Below, piece after piece: positions 20,493 to 32,444 of a DNA stretch of 44,185 nucleotides; the first letter of the stretch is position 1, and every line of letters starts with the position of its first letter. The stretch is taken from the NCBI RefSeq assembly GCF_032854445.1, contig NC_088298.1, positions 24,949,295-24,993,479 on the forward strand, read 5' to 3'. A program made the translations under genes and the position numbers. This DNA is from Liolophura sinensis (lineage: Eukaryota > Mollusca > Polyplacophora > Chitonida > Chitonidae). The notes beneath the pieces were generated by a model, which saw nothing but the letters and a program-made list of their open reading frames with translations, was not told the origin of the DNA and searched no databases.

Positions 20493-20855
20493 AAATATGG
20501 CATAATACATGTACGCACATACATACCTGTGTGTACATTTAGGATATTCGGACAAAACTGGATCAAGTCAAACTAACTAATCAACCAATCAATGAACGGA
20601 AATTAAAAAAATATACATGTACATACATCACTTTCAGAAACTCCTGGAGCCTCACTGTACAACAAATCAAAGTTCAGTTCATCCAGAGGAGAAGACCTAA
20701 TATCCATCTTAATAAACACCATGTTGTCCCGCCTACTGCACTGACTGACCAGACAGATGTAATGGTGCATGAAGGGACTAGTTTAAGCCTGTGTTAGTGG
20801 ACAGGGGCCAGTGTAAGGCCACAGGTAAAAATGTATTTGTTTTGATTCCCTAAGC

Positions 20856-20997
20856 TGGGGTCTTCGTGGCTCAGTTGGTTAGCTCGCTAGCGCAGCGTAA
20901 TGACCCATGAGTCCCTCACCAATGCAGATGCTGTACAGCGATCGTATAAGTGAAATATTCTTGAGTACGGCGTAAAACACCAATCAAAAAAAGAAAC
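20856..20997 (+). mobile_element. Internally deleted SINE with 13-bp target-site duplication
   Basis: The head matches the 7120 copy (tggctcagttggttagctcg, A-box intact) up to accaatgcagatgctgta, then jumps to cgatcgtataagtgaaatat and the gcgtaaaacaccaatcaaaa tail. The perfect 13-bp repeat tgattccctaagc flanks it at 20843-20855 and 20998-21010, so the deletion either preceded insertion or arose without touching the ends. Confidence 0.93.
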
Positions 20998-21104
20998 TGA
21001 TTCCCTAAGCAGGCTTGTCACAAACTTGACGGCTGGACATGATCCAACCATTCTTAGTTTTTAGTTGCTCTGAGCCAATCATCAGCACACTCTTTAGTCA
21101 TGTG

Positions 21105-21747
21105 ACCTTTGTTATATCCAGGATCACCGGAGTCAGAATAAGAATTTGTCATGTTTGATACACTTTGTTACAAAGTTACACTTCAGCAATACTAACCTTT
21201 GTTATATCCAGGATCACTGGAGTCAGAATAAGAATTTGTCAGGTTTGATACACTTTGTTACAAAGTTACACTTCAGCAATACTAACCTTTGTTATATCCA
21301 GGATCACCGGAGTCAGAATAAGAATTTGTCATGTTTGATACACTTTGTTACAAAGTTACACTTCAGCAATACTAACCTTTGTTATATCCAGGATCACTGG
21401 AGTCAGAATAAGAATTTGTCAGGTTTGATACACTTTGTTACAAAGTTACACTTCAGCAATACTAACCTTTGTTATATCCAGGATCACCGGAGTCAGAATA
21501 AGAATTTGTCATGTTTGATACACTTTGTTACAAAGTTACACTTCAGCAATACTAACCTTTGTTATATCCAGGATCACTGGAGTCAGAATAAGAATTTGTC
21601 AGGTTTGATACACTTTGTTACAAAGTTACACTTCAGCAATACTAACCTTTGTTATATCCAGGATCACCGGAGTCAGAATAAGAATTTGTCATGTTTGATA
21701 CACTTTGTTACAAAGTTACACTTCAGCAATACTAACCTTTGTTATAT
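21105..21747. repeat. 90-bp satellite with strict 180-bp dimer structure, about 7 monomers
   Basis: The monomer includes tttgatacactttgttacaa, cttcagcaatactaaccttt and gttatatccaggatcac. Monomers alternate perfectly between ccgg/atgttt and ctgg/aggttt versions. The amplified unit is therefore the 180-bp dimer, and copies are otherwise identical by eye, indicating very recent amplification or gene conversion. Confidence 0.97.
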
Positions 21748-22240
21748 TTGTCACATTATGTCACCAAGCGCATATCAAAGGCCATTTTAGTTCCAGAAAA
21801 ACTTTTGGGCTCAAACTCATCAAGCTGGACTAAAACTAATAAGTAAACTCAACAAAAATATGATGGGTTACCAATAAAACAAATTTTTTTCTCTGACATA
21901 CAAAAGCTCTCAGAAAGCATTATTTTGCACTGTATTTTATAACATTTGGTTCTTAAATGCACTGTCACAACGTCACCTTCAATGTTTGCACTCAGAAACA
22001 TTAATTTTGTTTCCAAATATTCTGAGGTCCTGTGTGACTATTTGGAGATTTAAATACATTTGTATTTACCTACACTTTACAAGGAGTGGGCTTCCTGAAG
22101 ACTTCAAACTAACACACATCTCATTCATTAACTTGTGTAATGTGAGAAAAGTTTGGGTGAAAACCATTACAAAATGTCAGATGGGTGTTTCTGTGTTTCC
22201 TGAGGGCATCTGTGCTGTACAGTAAGTAAAACCTCTTTTA

Positions 22241-22507
22241 TTTATTTATTTATTTGATTGGTGTTTTACGCCGTACTCAAGAATATTTCACTTATACGAC
22301 GGCGGCCAGCATTATGGTGGGTGGAAATCGGGCAAAGCCCAGGGGGATACCCACGACCATCTGCAGGTTGCTGACAGACCTTCTCACTTACGGTTGGAGA
22401 GGAAGCCAGCATGAGCTGGACTTGAACTCACAGCGACCGCATTGGTGAGAGGCCCCTGGGTCATTACGCCGTGCTAGCGTGCTAACCGACTGAGCCACGG
22501 AGGCCCC
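22241..22507 (-). mobile_element. Full-length SINE, minus strand
   Basis: Reads in reverse from the (aaat)n tail through tttacgccgtactcaagaat, ggcggccagcattatggtgg and gcaggttgctgacagacctt to the head ctgagccacggaggcccc. This is the longest copy here, containing the central segment missing at 7120. A probable short target duplication ctcttttat lies on both sides (about 22233 and about 22511). Confidence 0.92.
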
Positions 22508-23510
22508 AACTCTCTTTTATATTTCAGTCGACTTCTTTACCAAACTACAAACATAGTCTTTCAACCGGCCTGAACGCTCAAGGCAGCATGTACATGTACA
22601 TGTGACAACTTGTGACCAACGTCTAATTATCTGAGTGGACAAGTTTGTAACAAGTTTGTGACAAGTCCTGAAATGGCTTCACTCAAGGACAAAACATATT
22701 GTCAACAGTTCAAAGGTCATGGATGAGTTGATTTGATCACTTCCCAGAGGGGGGGGAGGGGGGAGGGGGAAGCCACATTCATACATGCACAATGACATTT
22801 TACAAAGGGAAGTAACTTGTCCACTGTGGAGTTTAGCTTATAGTGAGGAAAAGCCCAAGACACATTAGGTGGGATTTTCCCAGTTGCATAGGCATACTGT
22901 ATCTGTTGAATTTCTACGAATCCACCTAGTGTATACATGTGCACACACAAGCAACAAAAGTTTCACGTGATCTTGTCCACTATGAAAAACTGCCAGTATC
23001 AAACACGTCAGATACCAGCAAAACAATATGGCCGCAATACCAATCTGTCTGTGTTTCGCAAATCGACACGGGAAATTAAACAGCACTGAATTATATGACT
23101 AGTGCCATTTTGTTTGTGTTACCTGATTTATTAGGACACAATTAATTAATATGGCTGACCATGAGAGACAGAAAATCTGCCTGGTGTATTTGCAAGTACA
23201 ATGTACACAGCAAATATCCTCAGTATACATGCTTTTCACTGGCAGAAAAGTTTTTCCCTTAAAGCCAATCTACCTCGATATTTTAAAGTTGTTGAGAAAC
23301 TTCTCCAATTTTGATTTCCACGCTTTAACGTGCACTTTCATGGACTTTTTCATCAACTACATGAATTACACCGGACTCCAAATAAATCTGGTTCCATCTT
23401 GGAGGCCTATGATCTATAGGATTCCAATAATCTGGTTCAATCCTTGGGATAAGCAATTAAAACGGAAACATGGCATTTTCTAGGAGCCAAACCAGAAATC
23501 TAGAAGAATG
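22508..23510. other. Mostly unique sequence with a G-rich tract
   Basis: No gene recognised. G-runs of 8, 6 and 5 separated by single A at 22749-22769 could form a G-quadruplex on the plus strand. The motif caaagggaagtaactt at about 22803 is one of four near-copies of a short string seen elsewhere in the window. Confidence 0.6.
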
Positions 23511-23720
23511 TGGTTCTTAGTTTGCTTTATTTCAAGCCCTGTAACAAAAGCCCCTCTGTACAAAACTTCCCTGTAATTAGTGGTTCTTAGTTTGCTTTAT
23601 TTCAAGCCCTGTAACAAAAGCCCCTCTGTACAAAACTTCCCTGTAATTAGTGGTTCTTAGTTTGCTTTATTTCAAGCCCTGTAACAAAAGCCCCTCTGTA
23701 CAAAACTTCCCTGTAATTAC
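23511..23720. repeat. 70-bp tandem repeat, three identical copies
   Basis: The unit begins tggttcttagtttgctttat and contains caaaacttccctgtaatta. Starts at 23511, 23581 and 23651 are spaced exactly 70 nt; only the last base or two of the third copy differ by eye. Confidence 0.96.
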
Positions 23721-23754
23721 AGGTGATACTCGTGTACTGTAGTGTACACCTGAA

Positions 23755-24118
23755 GTGAACATTTTACCCACAGAGTGTACATGCAGCATTTTACCTGAAG
23801 TGTACATGTAGCATTTTACCTGAAGTGTACATTTACATGTAGCATTTTACCTGGAGTGTACCTGTAGCATTTTACCTGGAGTGTACATGCAGCATTTTAC
23901 CTGAAGTGTACATTTACATGTAGCATTTTACCTGGAGTGTACCTGTAGCATTTTACCTGGAGTGTACATGTAGCATTTTACCTGAAGTGTACATTTACAT
24001 GTAGCATTTTACCTGGAGTGTACCTGTAGCATTTTACCTGGAGTGCACATGTAGCATTTTACCTGGAGTGTACGTGTACATGTAGCATTTTACCTGAAAT
24101 ATACCTGTAGCATTTTTC
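23755..24118. repeat. About 25-bp minisatellite, about 13 copies
   Basis: Core unit is tgtagcattttacctggagt followed by gtaca. Some units carry an extra acatttacatg insertion, giving a composite long-short-short pattern. Confidence 0.93.
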
Positions 24119-24667
24119 AAGTTCACCTTTTGCCTGACTGAGTTTTTTTTGCAAAGTCTGATTAAATTCTTGTCAGAAAAACTTGACTGTTGGCATCTAA
24201 AGTATCATTTCAAGGCCTTCAAAGGCTTTTTGAAAAAGAATTTCTACATATCAAACTTAGGTGAAGAAGTACAGCACTGTAAATGTTGAAACAAAAAAAC
24301 AACAAACTAACCATCTTACTTCACCCTTTCTATCTTGCTGCAAACTGTACATGTACACACAATGACAGTGCACAGCAAAGACACACATCTCCTACTGCAT
24401 CTCAATAAAACACAGTACCACTTGTGAATTCTAATATATCTGATCTATTCACAAAACACGGGACACTGTGAGAAACAGTAGACCAATTCTTTGTGACCAC
24501 TCACACATGAACTTAGCCCTTATCTACATTATGTTTTTTTTAACACATGCCTTCACCACAGTGAATCCAAACGGCCTACTGCACGTACATGTACATGTCT
24601 CACTTTACAGAGTGATGCCAGAAGACAGCGTTCCAGTTTGTTATCGGTCAGTCAATACTACACAAGT

Positions 24668-25698
24668 CTAAAGTCTACTGGTTAACCCATAAACCCATGT
24701 ATGCAATGAACTAACATTGCAGCTGCCTATCTCAAATCTACTCATTAACCCATAAACATGCATGCGATGTACTAAAATTGCAGCTGCCTATCTCAAATCT
24801 ACTCATTAACCCATAAACATGTATGCGATGAACTAACATTGCAGCTGCCTATCTCAAATCTACTCATTAACCCATAAACCCATGTATGCAATGAACTAAC
24901 ATTGCAGCTGCCTATCTCAAATCTACTCATTAACCCATAAACATGTATGCGATGTACTAACATTGCAGCTGCCTATCTCAAATCTACTCATTAACCCATA
25001 AACCCATGTATGCGATGAACTAACATTGCGGCTGCCTATCTCAAATCTACTCATTAACCCATAAACATGTATGCGATGAACTAACATTGCAGCTGCCTAT
25101 CTCAAATCTACTCATTAACCCATAAACCCATGTATGCGATGCCTATCGCAGCTGCCTATCTCAAATCTACTCATTAACCCATAAACCCATGTATGCGATG
25201 CCTATCGCAGCTGCCTATCTCAAATCTACTCATTAACCCATAAACCCATGTATGCGATGAACTAACATTGCAGCTGCCTATCTCAAATCTACTCATTAAC
25301 CCATAAACCCATGTATGCGATGAACTAACATTGCAGCTACCTATCTCAAATCTACTCATTAACCCATAAACATGTATGCGATGAACTAACATTGCAGCTA
25401 CCTATCTCAAATCTACTCATTAACCCATAAACATGTATGCGATGAACTAACATTGCAGCTGCCTATCTCAAATCTACTCATTAACCCATAAACATGTATG
25501 CGATGAACTAACATTGCAGCTACCTATCTCAAATCTACTCATTAACCCATAAACATGTATGCGATGAACTAACATTGCAGCTACCTATCTCAAATCTACT
25601 CATTAACCCATAAACATGTATGCGATGAAATAACATTGCAGCTGCCTATCTCAAATCTACTCATTAACCCATAAACCCATGTATGCGATGAACTAACA
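24668..25698. repeat. 61/63-bp minisatellite, about 17 copies
   Basis: The unit contains ctcattaacccataaacatg, tatgcgatgaactaacattg and cagctgcctatctcaaatct. Two length classes differ by an extra cc (aaacatg versus aaacccatg) and are intermingled. Two neighbouring units share a gcctatcg variant in place of aactaacattg. Confidence 0.96.
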
Positions 25699-25707
25699 TT
25701 AACAAGG

Positions 25708-26539
25708 AAATGATGGTACTTGTTGCTGCCTCATATGGCGCTCAGCACTGAGAGGTTAGAGCAAGGAAATGATGGTACTTGTTGCTGCCTCATATGGTGC
25801 TCGGCACTGAGAGGTTAGGGCAAGGAAATGATGGTACTTGTTGCTGCCTCATACGGCGCCCAGCACTGAGAGGTTAGAGCAGGGAAATGATGGTACTTGT
25901 TGCTGCCTCATATGGTGTTCAGCACTGAGGGGTTAGAGCAAGGAAATGATGGTACTTGTTGCTGCCTCATATGGCGCCCAGCGCTGAGAGGTTAGAGCAA
26001 GGAAGTGATGGTACTTGTTGCTGCCTCAGACGGCGCTCAGCACTGAGAGGTTAGAGCAAGGAAATGATGGTACTTGTTGCTGCCTCATATGGCGCCCAGC
26101 ACTGAGAGGTTAGAGCAAGGAAATGATGGTACTTGTTGCTGCCTCATACGGCGCTCAGCACTGGGAGGTTAGAGCAAGGAAATAATGGTACTTGTTGCTG
26201 CCTCATACGCTGCTCAGCACCGAGAGGCCAGAGCAAGGAAATGATGGTACTTGTTGCTGCCTCATACGGCGCTCAGCACTGAGAGGTTAGAGCAAGGAAA
26301 TGATGGTACTTGTTGCTGCCTCATACGGCGCTCAGCACTGAGAGGTTAGAGCAAGGAAATGATGGTACTTGTTGCTGCCTCATACGGCGCTCAACACTGA
26401 GAGGTTAGAGCAAGGAAATGATGGTACTTGTTGCTGCCTCATACGGCGCTCAGCACTGAGAGGTTAGAGCAAGGAAATGATGGTACTTGCTGCTGCCTCA
26501 TATGGTGTTCAGCACTGAGAGGTTAGAGCAAGGAAACAG
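25708..26539. repeat. 59-bp minisatellite, about 14 copies, derived from a dispersed element
   Basis: The unit contains aaggaaatgatggtacttgt, tgctgcctcatacggcgctc and agcactgagaggttagagc. It abuts the 61/63-bp array with only a few bases between. Its gcgctcagcactgagag core and the sequence just beyond the array (gtatgatgtgcctgggcagg) match a single-copy stretch at 37737-37960, so the array grew inside a dispersed repeat. Confidence 0.95.
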
Positions 26540-26620
26540 GACTCGTTGACCTAGCGTCAGTATGATGTGCCTGGGCAGGGTGTAACATCTCGTGTCTTTG
26601 GCATGCAGGGCTTTATTGAG
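26540..26620. mobile_element. Dispersed repeat, copy 1 (right part, continues from the 59-bp array)
   Basis: Compare aaacaggactcgttgaccta and the cagtatgatgtgcctgggcagggtgt stretch here with aaactagactggttggcccg and tcattataatgtgactgggt at 37780-37830. Type unknown; no terminal structures were found. Confidence 0.6.
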
Positions 26621-27105
26621 AAAACATTTGAAGGTTATGATCCCAAACTTTAAAGGTGACATTGTAGGGATGGAAATAACACCTGTCTACCCGTCAGCGA
26701 CAGACAATTTCTCTCGGAGGGAAAAGTCACAATCAAATTCACCTGTCGCAGCAACATGTAGGCTCATGAAGTTTACAATCAGGCTGAAGACAACATTCAT
26801 GCATGTCTATGTTTGTGAAGTCTGTATATTTACTTGGTGTTCCCATAATCACCCATAATGTTGTCGGCCCGAGTCAAAACTGTTACAGCGTCATTTAGTG
26901 GCCAAGGTCGTCATCGTCGTCATCAACGAAACTATCGTACATGCGCTTTGAATTCCCCGACCAAACATACATTCAACGTTGAAGAACACACTTCGGTTAT
27001 CATAGCAATGTCAAAATTAGATCTGCAGGTAGCCATTTTAGATACGAAAAAATGCTTTAGTCCTGGCCTCTTCCTATCCCCCCAAAAGTGTGCAGCTTTA
27101 GAACC

Positions 27106-27461
27106 GCTTGCTCTCTACCTTTCGCTTTACATCACTGCAACCAATAGCAAATTTTGTACAGAAATCTTGAACAACACCCATGTCACTGGGGTCACGGTGA
27201 TGAGGTAGGAAGTGATGTCAGAAAACACAAACAATCCGTAATACTTTATAGGCATGCATTCACTTTATCTAGAGTATGTACATGACCCTAACCAAAACCT
27301 GAAACAATTTTATTGATGAATGCTGATTAAATAGTTCTGCGCAAGAACACACATGATGACGTTAAGCCTAAACAAGCCTACGTGCATCTCACAGGCTCCA
27401 AATGTCAAGCTTGTCTATTGGTGGCAGTGATGTAAAGCGAAAGGTAGAGAGTGAAGCAAGC
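27106..27461. mobile_element. 356-bp segment bounded by about 42-46 bp inverted repeats (MITE-like)
   Basis: Left arm 27106-27147 contains ctctctacctttcgctttac and atcactgcaaccaatag. Right arm 27415-27461 is its reverse complement with a 4-base insertion and one mismatch. About 267 bp of non-repetitive sequence lie between, with no transposase. The arms could be terminal inverted repeats of a non-autonomous DNA transposon or a foldback structure. I could not identify a target-site duplication. Confidence 0.65.
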
Positions 27462-27697
27462 ACTGTAGGAAATATGCGTATGGTGCTGCAGGTGTAAAGC
27501 GGAGCAACTCAAGACGCAAACACACATACATAAAAATGCACACAGATGTTTTTTCCTCTGTTGTTTGCCTTGAATGGGAAGCGCATGTGCACACAGGTAC
27601 AGACTGAACTCCCACTGGTACATTTCATTTTGATGATCAACTGTGCAGGAGTCAAAGTCCTGACAGAATATTGAACAAACAGGAAAATGCTACTGAA

Positions 27698-27795
27698 GAC
27701 TTATATTGTAACACAATAGACTTATACTGTAACACAGCAGACTTATATTGTAACACAGTAGACTTATATTGTAACACAGTAGACTTATACTGCTT
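27698..27795. repeat. 21-bp minisatellite, about 4.5 copies
   Basis: Unit acttatattgtaacacagta plus g, with tactg and caatag variants. Confidence 0.9.
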
Positions 27796-28150
27796 TACCA
27801 AGGTGGTGGTGATGACGGAAAATAATTTCGCCACACTGAAATTATGTTCGCAAAATGTGACAGTGGCGATCAGTAGCGCTAGCACAGAATAAACTTTCTA
27901 AAAGTCAAACTGAGGGGGACAGGTAGATACCTGTAGGTGACAGGTACAAAAAAATTCTACCTGTCTCTGCCTCAGGTAGTTTTAAAAAATCATTTCTACA
28001 CCTGCATTGTGACAGCCTGCATAAAGAAATTTTATGAAATGCAACAGAATGAAACTTTCTGACAGCTTCTGAGTATGACAACTTGACTTTTCATTGGTAA
28101 ACCATCATGCTGACATGTATTTACAACAGAACTAAAATGGCTCTAGACAG

Positions 28151-28245
28151 ATATGGCCCTGGCCTGATACTTCACTAATGGCTTGGATTCACCCTGCCAC
28201 AAGAAGACACAGCATACATATAGGTGCATGCGCACCGAATGACAG
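28151..28245. mobile_element. Dispersed repeat, copy 3 (distal half only)
   Basis: gatacttcactaatggcttg and caccctgccacaagaagaca match the region after position 37850 (gatacttcagcggcggcggc, catggactcgccctgccaca). Same family as the copies at 26540 and 37737. Confidence 0.55.
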
Positions 28246-28845
28246 ACAACCAAATGTTTACCATGGTAACGGATCAAGATGGATGACCACAAATCCAAAT
28301 GGATCACGATACAGCCTATTAATTGTCAGTCAGTTTTACACATACATGAGGAAGAAACAAGAGTGCCCAGGGTTAAACCACTGACCTTTGGCAAGCCTTA
28401 ACCCAAAGATCTTTCCAGCTTGAGACACACAACTTGTGTGACCTCCCACTCTCTACTGGACATCGTGACATACATGTATTTGTAAGAGGGTCACCGCTGA
28501 CTCGGGTAATAAACAGCGATGACAGCGTGTCACAGTACACCCACATCATAACGCTGATACACAGGCGAGAGGTCATTCACTGTGAATTCCGACAGCAACA
28601 AAGACCACTTCAAAGCAAAAAAGCACCAAATCTCTTGAAACAAAGATCGGAATCACGTCTCTTTGGCATGATGCTCCGGGCATACCTTGTCACTCATGTA
28701 CAAATTTCCACACAATTCACGAATAACACTGAAAGTATGTGTATAATCTTGGGATCGGTGATGATCTGCTGACTTAAGCAGGGTCATTTAAAAGAAAAAG
28801 AGAACAAATAATATATCCCATGTAAACCTCTTAATACAGTTAAAA

Positions 28846-29060
28846 GGTTGATGACCAGGCTGTCTACACTGAGGTCACAGTTCTGACATGTCTGGCTGAT
28901 GACCAGGCTGTCTACTCTGAGGTCACAGCTCTGACATGTCTGGCTGATGACCAGGCTGTCTACACTGAGGTCACAGCTCTGACATGTCTGGCTGATGACC
29001 AGGCTTTCTACACTGAGGTCACAGGTTCAAATCCCGGAGTGGTCTCAGCCAATGGTCAAC
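28846..29060. repeat. 48-bp tandem repeat (about 3.5 copies) ending in a tRNA B-box-like sequence
   Basis: The unit contains ctgatgaccaggctgtctac and actgaggtcacagctctgac. The last partial unit runs into aggttcaaatcccggagtgg, which matches the pol III B-box consensus GGTTCRANTCC. The unit may have arisen from the 5' part of a tRNA-derived element. No cloverleaf or gene is claimed. Confidence 0.7.
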
Positions 29061-30446
29061 CATAGAATCTGTGTCACATCTCTACACATAAAGCGTGATA
29101 ATGATAGTCCTGTTACATGTACATGTAATACAAAGCTGGCAGCAGAACAAAGTTTGACATTTGAACTGACCTCACCAGTAATTGTTCTGGGTATTGTACA
29201 TGTAGTTTTGAGGGCATCACAGAGCAAAATCTGACTGACACATTATCATTCACACACACTGTACACAATCACATCAGTTCATGTTCTTCATAAACAAACA
29301 TACATGAATGTTAAATGTGCCACTTTTTGTAACAAACTGAACTTGTGACGGAAGGCTACAAATTCACCACCCTAACTGACTGCCATGTACACATGCAGTT
29401 TGATAAAGATGTCAGATAAGTCTGTATCATTTATCTGTATTAAGGGTTTAGGAGAGGTCTAAAGGCCATTTCAAAAAGCTGCATCCATAGACAGACAAAT
29501 GCAAAATGTGAAGCCCAATTTGTAATTTGTCACATTCGATGATGTGACAGTGAAATTGCCAGAAAGCTTGCTGCAAAAATTTGTCCATCTAAGCACGGAA
29601 ACCTTAAGTACACGCATGACAGTGAAGTAATTTCTCATTCAAGAGTGCATATGTATGCAGGCCTGTTTAAATTGGACCGAAAAACAATCATTTATTTATT
29701 TGATGTTTTATGCCATACTCAAAAATATTTCCCCTGTACAACAGTGGCCAGCATCATAGTGTGAAAAAAACGTGTCTCCTGGGTCACTGTGCCATGCTGG
29801 CCTGCTAACCCCTTGGCCATGGCGAACCCGCAACAAACAAATTGAGTACAAATATTTACTTATTTGAGATCAAATTTATCACTGAAAATATTCAGATTCC
29901 AGACACAAAATCAATTTTAAACTTCAGTTAACGAACTGAATTTGATATTGGTTTGTAATTATATGACCTGTATGAATCCTTGAACTCCTATAGTGAAATT
30001 CTGCGATTCTGAAGTCACTGGTCTGATCTTGGGCAGTCAAGACAACTTAGGCATGCAGAGAGGGGCCTTTAACTAGTCTAGAGCACCATTACTCTGATGG
30101 ATAACATGTTGGCATAGATGAATGTATGTCACAGGTATCAATAAATACACATACATGTAATTAGGGTCAGATAAGTCAGCTAAAACCACTGATACTAGTG
30201 TCAATATACCTCTTACAAGGAAAATGTGGGACATGGTACAACAGAGTCACTGGGTAATAGGTGACAAACTAGGTGGTTAAACTTATGCTATGTACATGTG
30301 CAGTAAGTACAGCCATGATGATGATCAACTGTACCATGAACATATGCAGACTGTTGATCAATGTTGAGCTGATGAGGGCATCACTGAGCTGTTGAGCTGA
30401 TCATGGTGCGGTGATCACATGGTCATGTGACATAATCTAGCCATAG
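29061..30446. other. Mostly unique sequence with one SINE remnant
   Basis: Apart from the SINE remnant listed separately at 29691, I see no gene, array or regulatory element here. Confidence 0.6.
29691..29832 (-). mobile_element. Old, degraded SINE copy
   Basis: tttatttatttgatgtttta and tgccatactcaaaaatattt match the reversed SINE tail. ggccagcatcatagtg follows, then a jump to the head (ctcctgggtcactgtgccat, ctgctaaccccttggccatg). Many substitutions and an internal deletion mark it as old. Confidence 0.8.
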
Positions 30447-30706
30447 GCGGCCTCCATGGCCAAGTGGTTTCAGTGCTAGAACACACTGACCCAAGAGCCT
30501 CTCACCAATGCAATGGCTGTGAGTTCAAGTCCTGCTTATGCTGGCTTCCTTTCTGGTCGTATGTGGTAAGGTCTTCCAACAACCTACGGATGTTTATGGA
30601 CTTCCCTTTGGCTCTGCTCAGTTTACTCCCACCATAATGCTAGCCTCCATCATGTAAGTGAAATATTCTTGCTTAGTATGGCGTAAAACACAAGTCAAAA
30701 AAAGAA
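30447..30706 (+). mobile_element. Old, near full-length SINE copy
   Basis: The head ggcctccatggccaagtggt retains a recognisable but mutated A-box. The B-box region gtgagttcaagtcctgctta is intact, followed by ccaacaacctacggatgttt, then ccaccataatgctagcctcc and the tail ggcgtaaaacacaagtcaaa. It is well diverged from the younger copies. Confidence 0.85.
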
Positions 30707-30782
30707 ATGTCTCCATGTAGCTGGCATAGACAATGTTTAATTCACTTTCCTGACCAACATCTGCACTGACAACATGAATTAA

Positions 30783-31976
30783 TCCAGGCTCTTGGATATC
30801 CAACAAAACAGCAACACATGAAGACTGGTCCCAAAGTCTACTACAGACAACCTTATGTCCAACAAAACAGCACCACATGAAGGCTGGTCCCAAAGCCTAC
30901 TACAGACAACATTATGTCCAACAAAACAGCACCACATGAAGACTGGTCCCAAAGCCTACTACAGACAACCTTATGTCCAACAAAACAGCACCACATGAAA
31001 ACTGGTCCCAAAGCCTACTACAGACAACATTATGTCCAACAAAACAGCACCACATGAAGACTGGTCCCAAAGCCTACTACAGACAACCTTATGTCCAACA
31101 AAGCAGCACCACATGAAAACTGGTCCCAAAGCCTACTACAGACAACATTATGTCCAACAAAACAGCACCACATGAAGACTGGTCCCAAAGCCTACTACAG
31201 ACAACATTATGTCCAACAAAACAGCGCCACATGAAGATTAGTCCCAAAGCCTACTACAGACAACCTTATGTCCAACAAAACAGCACCACATGAAGATTAG
31301 TCCCAAAGCCTACTACAGACAACCTTATGTCCAACAAAACAGTACCACATGAAGACTGGTCCCAAAGTCTACTACAGACAACATTATGTCCAACAAAACA
31401 GCACCACATGAAGACTGGTCCCAAAGCCTACTACAGACAACATTATGTCCAACAAAACAGCACCACATGAAGACTAGCCCCAAAGCCTACTACAGACAAC
31501 ATTATGTCCAACAAAACAGCACCACATGAAGGCTGGTCCCAAAGCCTACTACAGACAACCTTATGTCCAACAAAACAGCACCACATGAAGATTAGTCCCA
31601 AAGCCTACTACTGACAACATTATGTCCAACAAAACAGCACCACATGAAGACTAGTCCCAAAGCCTACTACAGACAACATTATGTCCAATAAAACAGCACC
31701 ACATGAAGACTAGTCCCAAAGCCTACTACAGACAACATTATGTCCAACAAAACAGCACCACATGAAGACTAGTCCCAAAGCCTACTACAGACAACATTAT
31801 GTCCAACAAAACAGCACCACATGAAGACTGGTCCCAAAGCCTACTACTGACAACATTATGTCCAACAAAACAGCACCACATGAAAACTGGTCCCAAAGCC
31901 TACTACAGACAACATTATGTCCAACAAAAAAGCACCACATGAAGATTAGGCCTAAAGCCTACTACAGACAACATTA
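30783..31976. repeat. 59-bp minisatellite, about 20 copies
   Basis: The unit contains acagacaacattatgtccaa, caaaacagcaccacatgaag and actggtcccaaagcctact. Recurring variants (cattatg/ccttatg, actggt/attagt/actagt) are shuffled among copies rather than grouped strictly by position, as expected for repeated unequal exchange. Unrelated in sequence to the other 59-bp array. Confidence 0.97.
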
Positions 31977-32269
31977 TGAAATTTTGTGTAACTTGTCGTC
32001 CATTAAAATATGTAAATATAAAGAACAGGCAAGCTAAAAATTGCCACTTAATACCAAGGAAGACAAGAAGGCGCTGGAGATGGATCAAATCTTGATCTCT
32101 AGCGTAAAGATTCTTCTTGCTGTGAACAATGTTACATGTAGCTTGAAGGAATACTATATGACAGTGATACCATGACAGACTGGTCTCACCACGGCTGCAC
32201 CTATTAAGATTGGAGAAGGGTCAGACTGAAGCTTCATCTTGTTTATCTCTACTGCTACTAAGATAATTA

Positions 32270-32431
32270 TTTATTTATTTATTTGATTGATGTTTTACGC
32301 CATACTCAAGAATATTTCACTTATGCGACGGCAGCCAGCATTATGGCGGGAGGAAACCGAGCAGGGCTCGGGGGAAACCAAGACCATCCGCAGGTTGCTG
32401 GCAGACCTTCCCACTTACGCCCGGAGAGGAA
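32270..32431 (-). mobile_element. 5'-truncated SINE with 13-bp target-site duplication
   Basis: The tail (tttgattgatgttttacgcc) and body (gcaggttgctggcagacctt) are present, but the element stops at cccggagagga with no tRNA head. The perfect 13-bp repeat actaagataatta flanks it at 32257-32269 and 32432-32444. Truncation of the 5' end with an intact duplication is the signature of incomplete target-primed reverse transcription. Confidence 0.93.
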
Positions 32432-32444
32432 ACTAAGATAATTA

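Noticed and set aside
19797-20576. Cysteine-rich frames of 177-252 codons on both strands in the 19-bp array
   Set aside because: Long open frames occur on both strands over the same repeat, with no conserved non-repeat portion. The cysteines come from the tgc/gca-rich unit.
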